Program-made: the position numbers and the translations under genes | From: Peptococcaceae bacterium BRH_c4b | GTDB taxonomy: Bacteria; Bacillota; Desulfotomaculia; Desulfotomaculales; Desulfocucumaceae | Assembly: GCA_000961595.1 (NCBI GenBank) | Contig: LADO01000050.1 | Span: 48,232-112,231 of the forward strand | Length of the DNA stretch: 64,000 nucleotides | Direction of reading: 5' to 3' | The notes under the pieces: generated by a model | What the model saw: only the letters and a program-made list of their open reading frames with translations | Told to the model about the DNA's origin: nothing | Databases searched by the model: none | Shown: one piece after another, positions 7,623 through 16,495 of the stretch | Layout of the letters: each line of letters starts with the position of its first letter | Position numbering within the stretch: position 1 is the first letter of the stretch

Positions 7623-8900
7623 TCACCACTGCATTGGTTCCACCGGTTTGGTTACCAATCCGGTGCGACGGATTTTGGTCTCCACTTGCACCTGTACCTG
7701 TACCCCGGGGAACAGCTCCGGCCACATCTTTTTCATTTCCTTCCACTCCCCGGGGTATTTACGGTGCACTGCCTCACCAAAGCCGAACACATCCACCCCG
7801 TACTCCTGCTGGGCTTTGGCCAGGGCTGACTCTATTTCTTTGCGGATAGCTTCAGCCTGCAGTTCCTCCAGCTTTTTAATCGTTTCCGGCTTGGTGAGAT
7901 CCAGCGGTACCAAGGTTTCTTCAAGATTGCTCTCTTCCCTGACAGACACGGTGATATAAATCTGGCCGTTCCTGATTTCGGGCTGCAGTTTTGTTTTTGA
8001 GCGCAGTATTTCCAAAGCAATAGAAATTGTTTCTTTGTCAGGGCTGGGAATTTCCAAAATGCCTCCCTTGACCTCTCCCCTTACCCATAGCAGTCCTCTA
8101 CTTTCATATTGACTCAGCCAGCCTACCATTTTATCCCGCCGGAAAACAGCGGTGCCGTTAAGTCTAATAATTTCAGGAGGCTCCGGTATCTGACCAATGG
8201 ACATGCCGTGCCGGGGATCTTTTGGTACAGCAAGGTTAGGTATAGTTTCCACAACTGCTGTAAAGGGTTGGGTGCTTTCACTCTCCAGCAGTTCCAGAAA
8301 ATCCCCAATTCTCTGCACTGCGTATTCGGAGGTGCGGTCCCGCTGGTCGATAATACTGTCAATACGCTGGGCCGGGGTAGTTTCCAACTGGCCTGGCTCA
8401 TCCAGCAGGCTGGCTAGATCACCCCTTCCCACTATAATCCAGGTGGTGCGCCGCATATGGGGGTCGCGCTGAAAAAAGTCCACCACTTCCTGCAGCCCTC
8501 GCTTCCGGACCAGTTCTTCGGAGAGAATAATCACCTGGTTGTGGGCAAAAAAAAGCTGGCGGGGCGCTTCCCGGGAAGCATCCCGGATAGCCTCAGATAT
8601 GGTGTCGCCCTCAATACTCCGATTGCGGTAGGGTTTGTTTGCAGCCCCCATAGGTCCACCGCCGCCCCCGCCTCCGGCCCCCTTCCCCAGAGCCGTAGGG
8701 TTCACATTCTGCATTATGATACGCACCCTTCCCCCGGCGGCGGATTCCACCCCGGTGGCCATGACTATTCCCAACTGCTCTACTTCCCGATGATCCCAGC
8801 AGGCCGCCTGGGTAATCATTACTCCCAGGAGTAACAGCCCCAATACGATAATTTTTATAATCATATTGATTTTCATCATATGACAATTGTTCCGGCTCAA
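7623..8900 (-). CDS. gerAC: GerAC-family germinant receptor lipoprotein
   Basis: GerAC proteins are the outer-leaflet lipoprotein subunit (C subunit) of nutrient germinant receptors in the spore inner membrane. The N-terminus has a hydrophobic signal (about residues 11-30) and a lipobox-like AAC at Cys34 followed by WDHREVEQLG, the family's usual mature start. The C-terminal domain carries the expected helical region before residue 425. A glycine-rich insert (GKGAGGGGGGGP) near residue 75 is unusual. I chose the TTG at 8900, which overlaps the gerAA stop (TTGA) and lies behind AGGAGG; an ATG at 8879 is possible. Translational coupling with gerAA is likely. Confidence 0.92.
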   Translation of the reverse strand: MSRNNCHMMKINMIIKIIVLGLLLLGVMITQAACWDHREVEQLGIVMATGVESAAGGRVRIIMQNVNPTALGKGAGGGGGGGPMGAANKPYRNRSIEGDTISEAIRDASREAPRQLFFAHNQVIILSEELVRKRGLQEVVDFFQRDPHMRRTTWIIVGRGDLASLLDEPGQLETTPAQRIDSIIDQRDRTSEYAVQRIGDFLELLESESTQPFTAVVETIPNLAVPKDPRHGMSIGQIPEPPEIIRLNGTAVFRRDKMVGWLSQYESRGLLWVRGEVKGGILEIPSPDKETISIALEILRSKTKLQPEIRNGQIYITVSVREESNLEETLVPLDLTKPETIKKLEELQAEAIRKEIESALAKAQQEYGVDVFGFGEAVHRKYPGEWKEMKKMWPELFPGVQVQVQVETKIRRTGLVTKPVEPMQW

Positions 8901-10552
8901 TTCCCGCCCTCCTGACGACCACCTGGTTTTGATGCCGAGGGCTTCATCCTCCGGGACTGGCCGCGCCGGTTCAATTTGGCAGTCTCGGCGGGCCGGCTGT
9001 CCATGGCCCACCAGGGGGCGCGCACCGCTACATCTTTCAGATCGCCGGTGTGCAGGGGCGCCAGGGAAGCCAGGTAGGGCACCCCGAAGGAGCGCAGCCC
9101 GGCCAGATGAATGAGCATGGCCAGTATACCCACCATCACCCCGAACAGGCCCAGGGTGGCCGCCAGCAGCATCAAGGGGAAGCGCAGCAAGCGCATGGTG
9201 AGGGCGATATTAAAGCTCGGGTTCATGAACGAGGCTATGCCAGTGATGGCTACCACGATAACCATCAGTGAAGATACGATGCCCGCCTGCACGGCTGCCT
9301 GGCCAATGACCAGGGCGCCCACTATGCTCACCGCCTGGCCCACCGCCCGGGGCAGGCGGATACCGGCCTCCCTTAAAGCTTCAAAGGTAAACTCCATCAT
9401 CAGGGCTTCCACCAGGGCCGGGAAGGGCACCCCCTCCCGGGCGGCGGCCAGAGTGATTAATAGCCGGGTGGGAATCATTTCCTGGTGGAAGGTGGTAATG
9501 GCAATGTACAGGGACGGCAGCAGCAGTGACATGCCAAAGGCTATATACCTTAAACAGCGTATGGCGGTACTCAGTATATATCGTTCGTAATAATCCTCGG
9601 GTGTCTGCATAAATGTAATAAACTCTGCCGGCACTATCAGTGCAAAGGGAGTACCGTCGGTGAGAATAGCCACCCGCCCCTCCAGCAGGGTGGCCACCAC
9701 CCGGTCCGGCCGCTCGGTGTGAACCACCTGGGGAAAGGGGGAATAGGGGTCATCCTCGATAAATTCCTCCAGGTAGCCGCTTTCCAGCACCCCGCCGATA
9801 TCGATGCGCTGCAGCCGGCGCTTGACCTCGGCCACCATATCCGGGGAAACAATACCCCTGATATAGGCAATGGTGACCCCGGTATAAGTAACCCTGCCGA
9901 TATGAAAATCCTCGAATATAAGGTTGGGGCTCCTCAGCCGGCGGCGGATCAGGGTGGTGTTGGTGCGCAGGGTTTCGGTGAATCCCTCCCGGGGGCCCCG
10001 CACCACAACCTCGGATTTCGGCTCGGTAACATCCCGGGATTTCCAGGCATTGATGCTGATGCGCAGGGCATTATCCTGGCCGTTGATGAGCAGCAGTACT
10101 TCACCGTACAGAATACCCGTCACCGCATCTTCCATGACGCGGGCATTTTTGACGTTGGCTCCGGTAATGACAGAGTTATTAACAAACTCCAGGAGATTGC
10201 CTCTGACGGGGTTAAACCCGGCTTGGCCGGACTCCAGTATCAGGGGTTTCATGATAGCGTTGTTGAGCAAGTTCATGTCCGTCAGGCCGTCCACATAAAT
10301 TACGGCGGCCTCGGTTTGTTCCTCCATGCCCAGCTTAAATCGCCGGAAGATCACATCGGTATTCTGTCCCAGGATGGCTTTCAATAAATCCAAGTTATTA
10401 TTAAGGCTGGAGGAAACCTTCATCTGCTTTAGTTCTTCGGCGTGGTATACCCGCCGGTCCGGCTCCGGCTGCTTCCGGGCGTTTATTAAAGGACCGGAAG
10501 GTTTCTTCTCAGGAGCCTTTTTAAATATTTTTTTCAACAACCGGGATACCAC
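8897..10552 (-). CDS. gerAA: GerAA-family germinant receptor subunit A
   Basis: This is the A subunit of a nutrient germinant receptor: a soluble N-terminal domain (about residues 40-270) followed by a membrane domain with about five or six segments (residues 280-470). The family motifs YVDGLTD and PFPALVEALMMEFTFE(A)LREAG with LPRAVGQAVSIVGALVIG are present. The start is set at a GTG 11 nt after GAGGAGG; an in-frame TTG at 10591 has no binding site. The gene overlaps gerAC by 4 nt. The B subunit that should follow is a pseudogene, so the divergent intact gerAB at 11002 probably completes the receptor. Confidence 0.93.
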   Translation of the reverse strand: MVSRLLKKIFKKAPEKKPSGPLINARKQPEPDRRVYHAEELKQMKVSSSLNNNLDLLKAILGQNTDVIFRRFKLGMEEQTEAAVIYVDGLTDMNLLNNAIMKPLILESGQAGFNPVRGNLLEFVNNSVITGANVKNARVMEDAVTGILYGEVLLLINGQDNALRISINAWKSRDVTEPKSEVVVRGPREGFTETLRTNTTLIRRRLRSPNLIFEDFHIGRVTYTGVTIAYIRGIVSPDMVAEVKRRLQRIDIGGVLESGYLEEFIEDDPYSPFPQVVHTERPDRVVATLLEGRVAILTDGTPFALIVPAEFITFMQTPEDYYERYILSTAIRCLRYIAFGMSLLLPSLYIAITTFHQEMIPTRLLITLAAAREGVPFPALVEALMMEFTFEALREAGIRLPRAVGQAVSIVGALVIGQAAVQAGIVSSLMVIVVAITGIASFMNPSFNIALTMRLLRFPLMLLAATLGLFGVMVGILAMLIHLAGLRSFGVPYLASLAPLHTGDLKDVAVRAPWWAMDSRPAETAKLNRRGQSRRMKPSASKPGGRQEGGN

Positions 10553-10713
10553 AGGCGGCCAAACCTCCTCGTATAAGAAGCGGGTAATCAAACGTCAGGC
10601 GTCAGTAATTTTGAACTATAGCTATGGGATCAAGCCGGTCGTTGTTTTACTAATCACTTTTTGCAGTGCTGATATCACAACAAGCACACGACGATATGTC
10701 ACAAAATTCCCTC

Positions 10714-10734
10714 GCTTATAATATCCGACACAGA
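10714..10734. repeat. short dispersed repeat, second copy
   Basis: Identical over 21 nt to 6446-6466. It lies in the 450-nt gap between the divergent gerAA and gerAB genes, together with the hairpin repeat at 10784. I found no gene in this gap. Confidence 0.6.
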
Positions 10735-10783
10735 TAGTATTATTATTCTCTCCTGCTAATAATATCCTAAGGCAAGTAGGGGG

Positions 10784-10845
10784 GGCAAGCAGGGACGGTT
10801 CTTGACTTGCCTATTCAGGCAAGTCAAGAACCGTCCCTGCTTGCC
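10784..10845. repeat. perfect 28-bp inverted repeat, GGGACGG family, copy 1
   Basis: Two 28-nt arms (GGCAAGCAGGGACGGTTCTT...; the second is the exact complement) flank the loop TATTCA. Near-identical copies occur at 12085-12146 and, as a half element, at 46207-46237. The two full copies bracket the intact gerAB. Confidence 0.9.
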
Positions 10846-11001
10846 TTCGAATCATGTTGCCGAATCCGGAATAGAAAATTTAGTAAAGGAAATTATTAAC
10901 GTTACAATAACTAAAATAATGACCTTTGCCCGAAGCCGGGATTGAAACAGTAAAGCCCCTTTTGGCCGTCGAATATTTTAAAAGGCAGGGAAACCGCAAT
11001 T

Positions 11002-12093
11002 ATGCTGGAACAGGGCAAAATATCGTGTGCTCAGGCGTTCTATTTACTGGTAAACATGGTGAGTAGCACAGCGGCGTTATTCCTGCCGGCTATAGTAACC
11101 CGGGAAGCCGGGCGGGACGCCTGGCTGGCCCCGGTGCTGGCCACAATACCGGGCATCTACCTGGCCCTGGTAATAGGCGCATTGGGGAAAAGGTTTCCCG
11201 GCCAGACCCTGATCCAGTATCTTCAATCCGCCCTGGGCACCTGGCCGGGTAGATTAGCCGGCGTTTTATACATTTTTTATTTTCTGCATACCAATGCCAT
11301 TATAATTCGGGAATTTGGCGAACTGATGGTCGGCCTGGTATTGCCCGGCACACCCCTGCCGGTTATGCACGGGGTAATGCTCCTGCTCTGCGCCTGGGCC
11401 ATCCGGGGGGGGCTGGAGGTGCTGGCCAGAACCCTGGAACTTACCGTTCCGCTGATCATTTTCCTTTATTCCACAATTATTATACTGACGGCCAATCAAA
11501 TGAACTTCTATAACCTGGCACCGGTACTGGAAAATGGCATTTTGCCCGTCATCAGGGGATCCCTTGCTCCCGCCGGCTGGTGGGGAGAAATAATACTGCT
11601 GGCCATGTTCCTCCCCTACCTGACCAAACCCGGTGAAGGAAGGCGCTGCGCCATTCTGGCTGTGGTTGCCATCGGGCTCATACTCACCTACGGCGCTGTA
11701 GCCAACATATTAGTGTTCGGATCTGCTACGGTAAGCAGGATGACCTTCCCTACCTTTTCCCTGATCAGAGAGATCAGCCTGGCTGGTTTTCTGGAGCGCA
11801 TTGAATCGTTGGCGGTGGCCATCTGGGTGATAGGTTTGTTTGGCAAAATAGCACTGTTCTATTACGCTGCCGTACTGGGGGCCGCACAGTTGGCAAATTT
11901 AAGGACCTACCGTCCCCTGGTACTGCCCGTAGGGGTACTCCTGGTAGCACTGTCTATCCTGGTGGTACCAAGCTCAGTAGAACTTGTAGCTCATATAGCC
12001 AAAGTATGGCCACCCTTTGCCTATGTTTTTGAGTATTTAATCCCCACAGTGCTGCTGGGGTTGGCGGCGGTAAAAAAAACAGGTAGCAAGTAG
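11002..12093 (+). CDS. gerAB: GerAB-family germinant receptor permease
   Basis: This 363-residue protein has about ten hydrophobic segments and belongs to the spore-permease branch of the APC superfamily. It is the B subunit, thought to bind the germinant amino acid or nucleoside. It starts MLEQGKISCAQAFYLLVNM; GRDAWLAPVLATIPG in the first third and IFYFLHTNAIIIREFGELM are typical of the family. It is the intact counterpart of the pseudogene at 6475-7531 but on the opposite strand, divergent from gerAA/gerAC. It is bracketed by two copies of the GGGACGG hairpin repeat. The last two codons and the stop (AGC AAG TAG) are the first bases of the downstream repeat. The ribosome binding site is weak. 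Confidence 0.93.
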   Translation: MLEQGKISCAQAFYLLVNMVSSTAALFLPAIVTREAGRDAWLAPVLATIPGIYLALVIGALGKRFPGQTLIQYLQSALGTWPGRLAGVLYIFYFLHTNAIIIREFGELMVGLVLPGTPLPVMHGVMLLLCAWAIRGGLEVLARTLELTVPLIIFLYSTIIILTANQMNFYNLAPVLENGILPVIRGSLAPAGWWGEIILLAMFLPYLTKPGEGRRCAILAVVAIGLILTYGAVANILVFGSATVSRMTFPTFSLIREISLAGFLERIESLAVAIWVIGLFGKIALFYYAAVLGAAQLANLRTYRPLVLPVGVLLVALSILVVPSSVELVAHIAKVWPPFAYVFEYLIPTVLLGLAAVKKTGSK

Positions 12094-12146
12094 GGACGGT
12101 TCTTGACTTGCCTATTCAGGCAAGTCAAGAACCGTCCCTACTTGCT
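12085..12146. repeat. 28-bp inverted repeat, GGGACGG family, copy 2
   Basis: The arms AGCAAGTAGGGACGGTTCTT... and the exact complement flank TATTCA, as at 10784. It overlaps the gerAB stop codon and extends into the gap before the convergent gene. Such a long stem would also stop or stabilise transcripts, but no T-run follows. Confidence 0.9.
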
Positions 12147-12184
12147 CCTACTTGCTCTACGCTGGGTTAACAAAAAATTTCTGG

Positions 12185-12418
12185 TCAGGACAAAATTTTT
12201 TCTATATATGCGCTAATCGGCTTAAAAACGGCTTCGACAACTTTCGTAGGGTTGGGTAGTGGCAGTTCCAGCACATGCCCGTAGCTGTAGAACATGCCGA
12301 TAATGAGCAGCACACTGAAAGCCGCCAGCTCCCGCCACATTTTTTTCTTAATTAACATTGGGACCTCATAGGCAATAATCCCTATGAAAATTAGGCTGAG
12401 CAGAAAAAGCACGGGCAT
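12185..12418 (-). CDS. small membrane protein, copy 2 (ger-associated)
   Basis: A 77-residue paralogue of the protein at 6182-6415. From FIGIIAYEVPM to IIGMFYSYG the two are identical; differences cluster at the extreme N-terminus and in the last 20 residues (VVEAVFKPISA against ALYAVTKPVSD). Two membrane segments, no recognised domain. It follows AGGAGG and is convergent with the intact gerAB. About 250 nt including the upstream spacer are shared with the first copy, so a block and not just the gene was duplicated. A role linked to germination is inferred only from location. Confidence 0.75.
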   Translation of the reverse strand: MPVLFLLSLIFIGIIAYEVPMLIKKKMWRELAAFSVLLIIGMFYSYGHVLELPLPNPTKVVEAVFKPISAYIEKILS

Positions 12419-12471
12419 ATCCTCCTAATCGTATACCCCTGGCCTTTAGCTGTGCGCCGCTTCCTGTCTTT

Positions 12472-13524
12472 TTACCCCAGCAACTGCAGTATGGTTTGCC
12501 AGTCGCAGTGGTTTTCTATGTTTTCCCTGGCCATCTCTATGGTACGGCGGTCTGTGGACCGGATGCGACGGGTAACTTCGGAGCATTTTTCCAGGGTGGT
12601 ATAGGTGTCGTAATGGACCAGTATCACCGGGACGCCCTTTTCCTCGGCCCTGGAGGTAACCTTGACGTTGGGGTACAGGCCCCCGGTAAGTATTAGCACC
12701 GAGGTGCTGGTTTCCAGTGCTGAAAGGGCCAGGTCGGAGCGGTCACCCCCGGTTATTACCGCTTTGTTGGGTGCTCTGCGCAGATAGCCCAGGGCACTTT
12801 CAATGGTCATGGCGCCCACAATCAAATCCTCCACCGGCCTGTTCATATTATTTTCTCCGGTAAGCAACTCGCCGCCCAGAGCTTCATAATATTCCGCTAC
12901 GGTGGGGGAGGTAATTTCAACCCGGCGGGGAATAATCCCCAGGGTGCGATAGCCTTTTTCCCTGAGTATGGAACTGTAAATGCCCTCGGTTTTGGCCAGC
13001 AGTGGGCGGGATACGTTGTTGAATATGTTGCCCAGCAGAGGTATGTTCTGGGTTGTAAGATAATTGTTGATAAATATGGCGTTGTCCAGGCTGTAATCAT
13101 TTTCTATTCTAATCAGAAACAGCACTGAAGCTTTGAGCTCCCTGGCCAGGGAAACGGCGTCAAGCCCCAGGCAGCCCATAATGTGGGGAAAACCAGCCCC
13201 TCCGATGATTACTATATCGGCTCCTTCCGCTACCTTCCGGTAGGCGCTTTGCACCTTGTCCGGTGATATGCAGTGGCGGTATCCGGATAGGTACGATGGC
13301 CCGGCCGTAAAAGGCACAATTGCTTCCAGGGGCAGCTTTATATCCAGTACGCTTTGCATCAGTTCCGCGTCCTCGTCTCTGTGATTGACAGTCCCTCCGG
13401 TGCTGCCCACCGGCTTGAAATATGCCACCCGGTGGCCGAGTTCCTTGAATTTAAGGGCCAGACCCAGCGCCACCGCTGTTTTACCGCTCCCGGCCGTTCC
13501 CATTACATAAAGGTTTTTCACCAT
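12472..13524 (-). CDS. P-loop NTPase with DRTGG domain
   Basis: Residues 1-215 form a BioD/dethiobiotin-synthetase-like P-loop domain (Walker A MGTAGSGKTAVALG near residue 8; FKPVGS follows). Residues 220-335 form a DRTGG domain, with ITGGDRSDLALSAL as the namesake segment. The same two domains form the N-terminal part of long phosphotransacetylases, where they regulate the enzyme. Here they stand alone, directly downstream of ADP-forming acetate-CoA ligase, so a regulatory role in acetyl-CoA/acetate interconversion is a reasonable inference. The start ATG at 13524 follows GAGGTG, 7 nt after the upstream stop; the two genes are surely co-transcribed. Confidence 0.85.
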   Translation of the reverse strand: MVKNLYVMGTAGSGKTAVALGLALKFKELGHRVAYFKPVGSTGGTVNHRDEDAELMQSVLDIKLPLEAIVPFTAGPSYLSGYRHCISPDKVQSAYRKVAEGADIVIIGGAGFPHIMGCLGLDAVSLARELKASVLFLIRIENDYSLDNAIFINNYLTTQNIPLLGNIFNNVSRPLLAKTEGIYSSILREKGYRTLGIIPRRVEITSPTVAEYYEALGGELLTGENNMNRPVEDLIVGAMTIESALGYLRRAPNKAVITGGDRSDLALSALETSTSVLILTGGLYPNVKVTSRAEEKGVPVILVHYDTYTTLEKCSEVTRRIRSTDRRTIEMARENIENHCDWQTILQLLG

Positions 13525-13531
13525 GATCACC

Positions 13532-15634
13532 TCACGACACAGTAATTTTTACATCCAGGGCCGATGCTCCCTGCTTGTAGGCAAAAACCGGATTAATATC
13601 CATCTCCGTGATTTCCGGGAAATCGGTAACCAGCCTGGCCGACCTGACCATAATGTTTGTAACGGCTTTAATATCAGCGGGTTCCTCGCCCCGGTAACCC
13701 CTTAGCAGTGTGCTGGCTTTGGTCTCGGCAATCATGGCTTCTATTTCCGGGCCGGTGAGGCCGGCTGCGAGCCGGAAGGCTACATCTTTGAGCAGGTTGA
13801 CATATATGCCTCCCAGTCCGAAAGCCATTAGCGGGCCGAATTGCACATCCCTGGTCATGCCGATAATTAATTCAATTCCCCGTGGCATCATTTTTTGCAG
13901 CTCAATACCGTGTATGACCACCCTGGGTAAATATTTATGTACATTTTCCGATATTTCCAGGAAGCTGTTGCTTACCTCTTCGACGTTATTAATGCCAATT
14001 TTAACCCCACCCACATCGGTTTTATGCAGTATTTTGGGTGAGGCGACCTTCATTACCAGCGGGAAGCCCATTATCTCTGCCTGCTCCATTGCTTCCTCCG
14101 GGCTGGTGGCAAGTACGGTGGGGGCGGAGGGTATGCCGTAGGCCTCCATGACCCTGGCCGCCTCGCTGCCCAGCAGCACCAGCCTGCCGTCAGCTTTTAC
14201 CCGCTGAAATATTTCTTTGACCACATGACGGTCAACTCCCTGTATTTCTCCCATAACTACAGGTTTACCGGCGCTTTTTCTATTAGCGTAGGCAGACATG
14301 CCGGCTATAGCAGCTATGGCAGTTTCCGGAAAGGTGAAACAAGGTATCCGGGCCACGTTAAGCATGTGAGCCCCTCCGGCCAGCATTTCTCCCCCCATGT
14401 AGGCGGCAAACATAGGCTTTTCAGGATAAGACCTGTGGGCCTCGATGATTACCCGGGCGATACCTTCAGCGTTGGTAACTGCCGTAGGGCACACCAGCAC
14501 CACGGCGCTGTCCACGCTTTCGTCGGTCATAACCTTTTCCAGGGCTAGGCGGTAGCGGTCGGCTCCGGCGTCCCCCAGTACATCCACGGGGTTGTATACA
14601 TTTGCTTCAGCGGGCAGGGAGGTTCTTAAACCCTCAACGGTGTTTTTATTAAATCTGGCCATAGTTAGTTTATGGTGCTCAATACGGTCCGTGGTAACAA
14701 TGCCGGGACCGCCGGCATTTGTAATCACCGCCACCCGGCTGCCGGAGGGTATTGGCTGGCGGGAGAAAGCCACTGCCAGATCGAATAGCTCGGCCATGGT
14801 GGTGGAGCGGATAACACCGGCCTGGGCAAAGGCTGTACTGTAGGCCAAATCGCTGCCCGCCAGGGCACCGGTATGCGATGAGGCTGCCTGGGCGCCGGCC
14901 TGGCTTACGCCACTTTTCAGAATAATGACGGGTTTTCGGGAAGTAGCCTCCCTTGCCGCGCGTAAAAAATGTTCGCCGTCGGCCACGTCTTCTATGTAGC
15001 ACAATATTACCCTGGTTACGGGGTCGTGGGCGGCTTCGAGTATAAAGTCTGACTCTGTCAGATTCGCTTTGTTGCCCAGGCTTATTACTTTGGAAAAGCC
15101 CAGGCCGTTAACCATGCTCCAGTCCAAAATGGCCACCAGCATGGCGCCGCTCTGGGAGATGAAGGCGATGTCCCCCTTTGGCGGGAAATTTGCCGCGAAT
15201 GATGCGTTTAAAGGTACGTGTGTATCCATCATGCCAACGCAGTTGGGACCCAGCATACTGATATTGTTTTCCTTGCAGATGCGTGCCAGTTCCTTTTCCA
15301 GATTCAGTCCCTGATGCCCGGTCTCCTTAAAGCCTGCGCTTATAACCACCAGGTTTTTTACGCCGGATCGCCCGCATTCTTCGGCCACTTTCAGGGTGCC
15401 GGCCGCCGGGACTGATATTACGGCAAGATCCACATTTTCCTTAATATCCAATACAGACGGATAGCACTCCAGGCTTTCTATGGTTTTGTCTTTAGGGTTA
15501 ATTGGGAATATTTTTCCTTTATAGCCGCTGCTAATAATATTCTTAACAATGGCATTGCCTATTTTTCCTTCCTTGCTGGAAGCCCCTACAATGGCAACTG
15601 AGGTGGGCTTAAAAAAGCTGGTCAGATCAGCCAA
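13532..15634 (-). CDS. acdA: acetate--CoA ligase (ADP-forming), fused alpha-beta subunits
   Basis: The enzyme converts acyl-CoA (typically acetyl-CoA), ADP and phosphate to acid, CoA and ATP by way of a phosphohistidine. The 700-residue protein has a CoA-binding domain (VAIVGASSKEGKIGNAIV), succinyl-CoA-ligase-like domains with FISQSGAMLVAILDW and the SSHTGALAGSD segment carrying the catalytic His, and a C-terminal ATP-grasp domain (about residues 480-700, ending FAYKQGASALDVKITVS). The reading frame extends upstream to 15718, but that part is a translated repeat array. TTG 15634 behind AAGAAGG is the likely start; GTG 15643 is an alternative. It gives substrate-level ATP during fermentation or acid activation in reverse. 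Confidence 0.92.
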   Translation of the reverse strand: MADLTSFFKPTSVAIVGASSKEGKIGNAIVKNIISSGYKGKIFPINPKDKTIESLECYPSVLDIKENVDLAVISVPAAGTLKVAEECGRSGVKNLVVISAGFKETGHQGLNLEKELARICKENNISMLGPNCVGMMDTHVPLNASFAANFPPKGDIAFISQSGAMLVAILDWSMVNGLGFSKVISLGNKANLTESDFILEAAHDPVTRVILCYIEDVADGEHFLRAAREATSRKPVIILKSGVSQAGAQAASSHTGALAGSDLAYSTAFAQAGVIRSTTMAELFDLAVAFSRQPIPSGSRVAVITNAGGPGIVTTDRIEHHKLTMARFNKNTVEGLRTSLPAEANVYNPVDVLGDAGADRYRLALEKVMTDESVDSAVVLVCPTAVTNAEGIARVIIEAHRSYPEKPMFAAYMGGEMLAGGAHMLNVARIPCFTFPETAIAAIAGMSAYANRKSAGKPVVMGEIQGVDRHVVKEIFQRVKADGRLVLLGSEAARVMEAYGIPSAPTVLATSPEEAMEQAEIMGFPLVMKVASPKILHKTDVGGVKIGINNVEEVSNSFLEISENVHKYLPRVVIHGIELQKMMPRGIELIIGMTRDVQFGPLMAFGLGGIYVNLLKDVAFRLAAGLTGPEIEAMIAETKASTLLRGYRGEEPADIKAVTNIMVRSARLVTDFPEITEMDINPVFAYKQGASALDVKITVS

Positions 15635-15652
15635 TCTTTTCACCTTCTTAAG

Positions 15653-15769
15653 TTGGGGACATTCCTCCGACTCCAGAACCATTCCAATCGGGGACATTCC
15701 TCTGACCCCCAGAGCCAAGCTCTTTAGAGAGGTGTGTCCCCATTCCTTTGAAGAGAGGTGTGTCCCCTA
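15653..15769. repeat. REP-like repeat array, GGGGACACACC family (reverse orientation)
   Basis: Two GGGGACATTCCTC units are followed by two GAGGTGTGTCCCC units, the mirror image of the array at 2391. It sits directly against the acdA start region, so its distance to the ribosome binding site is only a few bases. Confidence 0.85.
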
Positions 15770-15862
15770 TCATCTGCAAGAGACTCGCTAGGGATCTTTA
15801 ATATACTTTCCTTAATAAAATAGAATTATGATGCCTGGCCGTTTTGGTGGGGGGAAAATATA

Positions 15863-15912
15863 AAGGCCGGGTGCCGGAGGATTATTTGTCCCCGGTTCCC
15901 GGCCTTATTTTT
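15863..15912 (-). terminator. probable intrinsic terminator, possibly bidirectional
   Basis: AAGGCCGGG and CCCGGCCTT form the base of a long stem with an interrupted inner helix (TGCCGG / CCGGTT). T-rich sequence lies on both sides. It would end transcripts from the zinc-ribbon gene at 16006. The surrounding gap 15770-16005 otherwise shows nothing. Confidence 0.6.
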
Positions 15913-16005
15913 GTGTTTAGTCCATCTGACCGAAAGATGCTAAGTCTGGCAGATAAAAGGCAACTATTACTTGCGGCGGAAACAACTGTTTCCCTGTCTT
16001 TAGCG

Positions 16006-16188
16006 TCAGGTAAATTTGCAGCCACTGTTGTTTTGTTTGGAACCGCAGCCGCGGGATTGGATATTATTTGACACCCCGACGTTGCTGCTACCGCAGTGGG
16101 GGCACTGCGGGTTCACAGATTTGAAAAATATATACGTTACTTCAAAATCCTTGTTGCATTGTTTGCATGTATAGTTTGTTTTCGGCAT
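16006..16188 (-). CDS. small zinc-ribbon protein (FmdB-like)
   Basis: The product has 60 residues with a C-terminal-open zinc ribbon: YTCKQCNKDFEV and, 20 residues later, CPHCGSSNV. This CxxC...CxxC layout resembles the FmdB/CxxC_CxxC_SSSS family of putative regulatory proteins. The tail (RGCGSKQNNSGCKF) has two more cysteines. The start ATG follows AAAGGAGG with good spacing, supporting a real gene. It stands alone, divergent from the CsoR-like gene with a 370-nt gap. No function can be assigned from sequence alone. Confidence 0.75.
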   Translation of the reverse strand: MPKTNYTCKQCNKDFEVTYIFFKSVNPQCPHCGSSNVGVSNNIQSRGCGSKQNNSGCKFT

Positions 16189-16389
16189 TCTACTATTCCT
16201 CCTTTCAATTTTCCAGTGTGAGACAGATCTTTTTTTGACTTTTTCAGCCCGGCTACTTTTTTGTCGGTATGTTTTTGTCTTAAGGTAGTCGACATTATTG
16301 CCTAATTTTCAAATACCCAGGGGCGGTATGTGTTGTTACTATATACAATGAAATAGCTTGACAGTAAAAGGTCTGTGGTAAGTTGAATA

Positions 16390-16405
16390 ATACCCGCCGG
16401 GGTAT
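16390..16405. promoter_or_regulatory. putative CsoR/RcnR-family operator 1
   Basis: ATACCCGCCGGGGTAT is a perfect 6+4+6 palindrome of the C-tract/G-tract type bound by CsoR/RcnR/CstR proteins. It lies 155 nt upstream of the CsoR-like gene, in the 16189-16560 gap, which has no gene. Confidence 0.55.
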
Positions 16406-16495
16406 CCATATATAGTCTACCGCTATAGTTATGCTTCGTCAATAGTTTGTTTGGTCAATATTTTTACAGAACTTTATATTGCCTAAGCAAAAAAC

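Noticed and set aside
7567..9590. Several plus-strand open frames opposite gerAC and gerAA
   Set aside because: They are antisense shadows of well-supported genes, with proline- and arginine-rich composition and no binding sites.
12085..12146. The gerAB-end palindrome as a simple terminator
   Set aside because: It lacks a T-run and a near-identical copy lies upstream of gerAB and another half copy after mtnA, so it is better called a repeat, though it could still affect transcription.
15635..15718. N-terminal extension of the acetate-CoA ligase
   Set aside because: The residues (GVRGMSPIG, ESEECPQL) are translated repeat units seen at other repeat loci.
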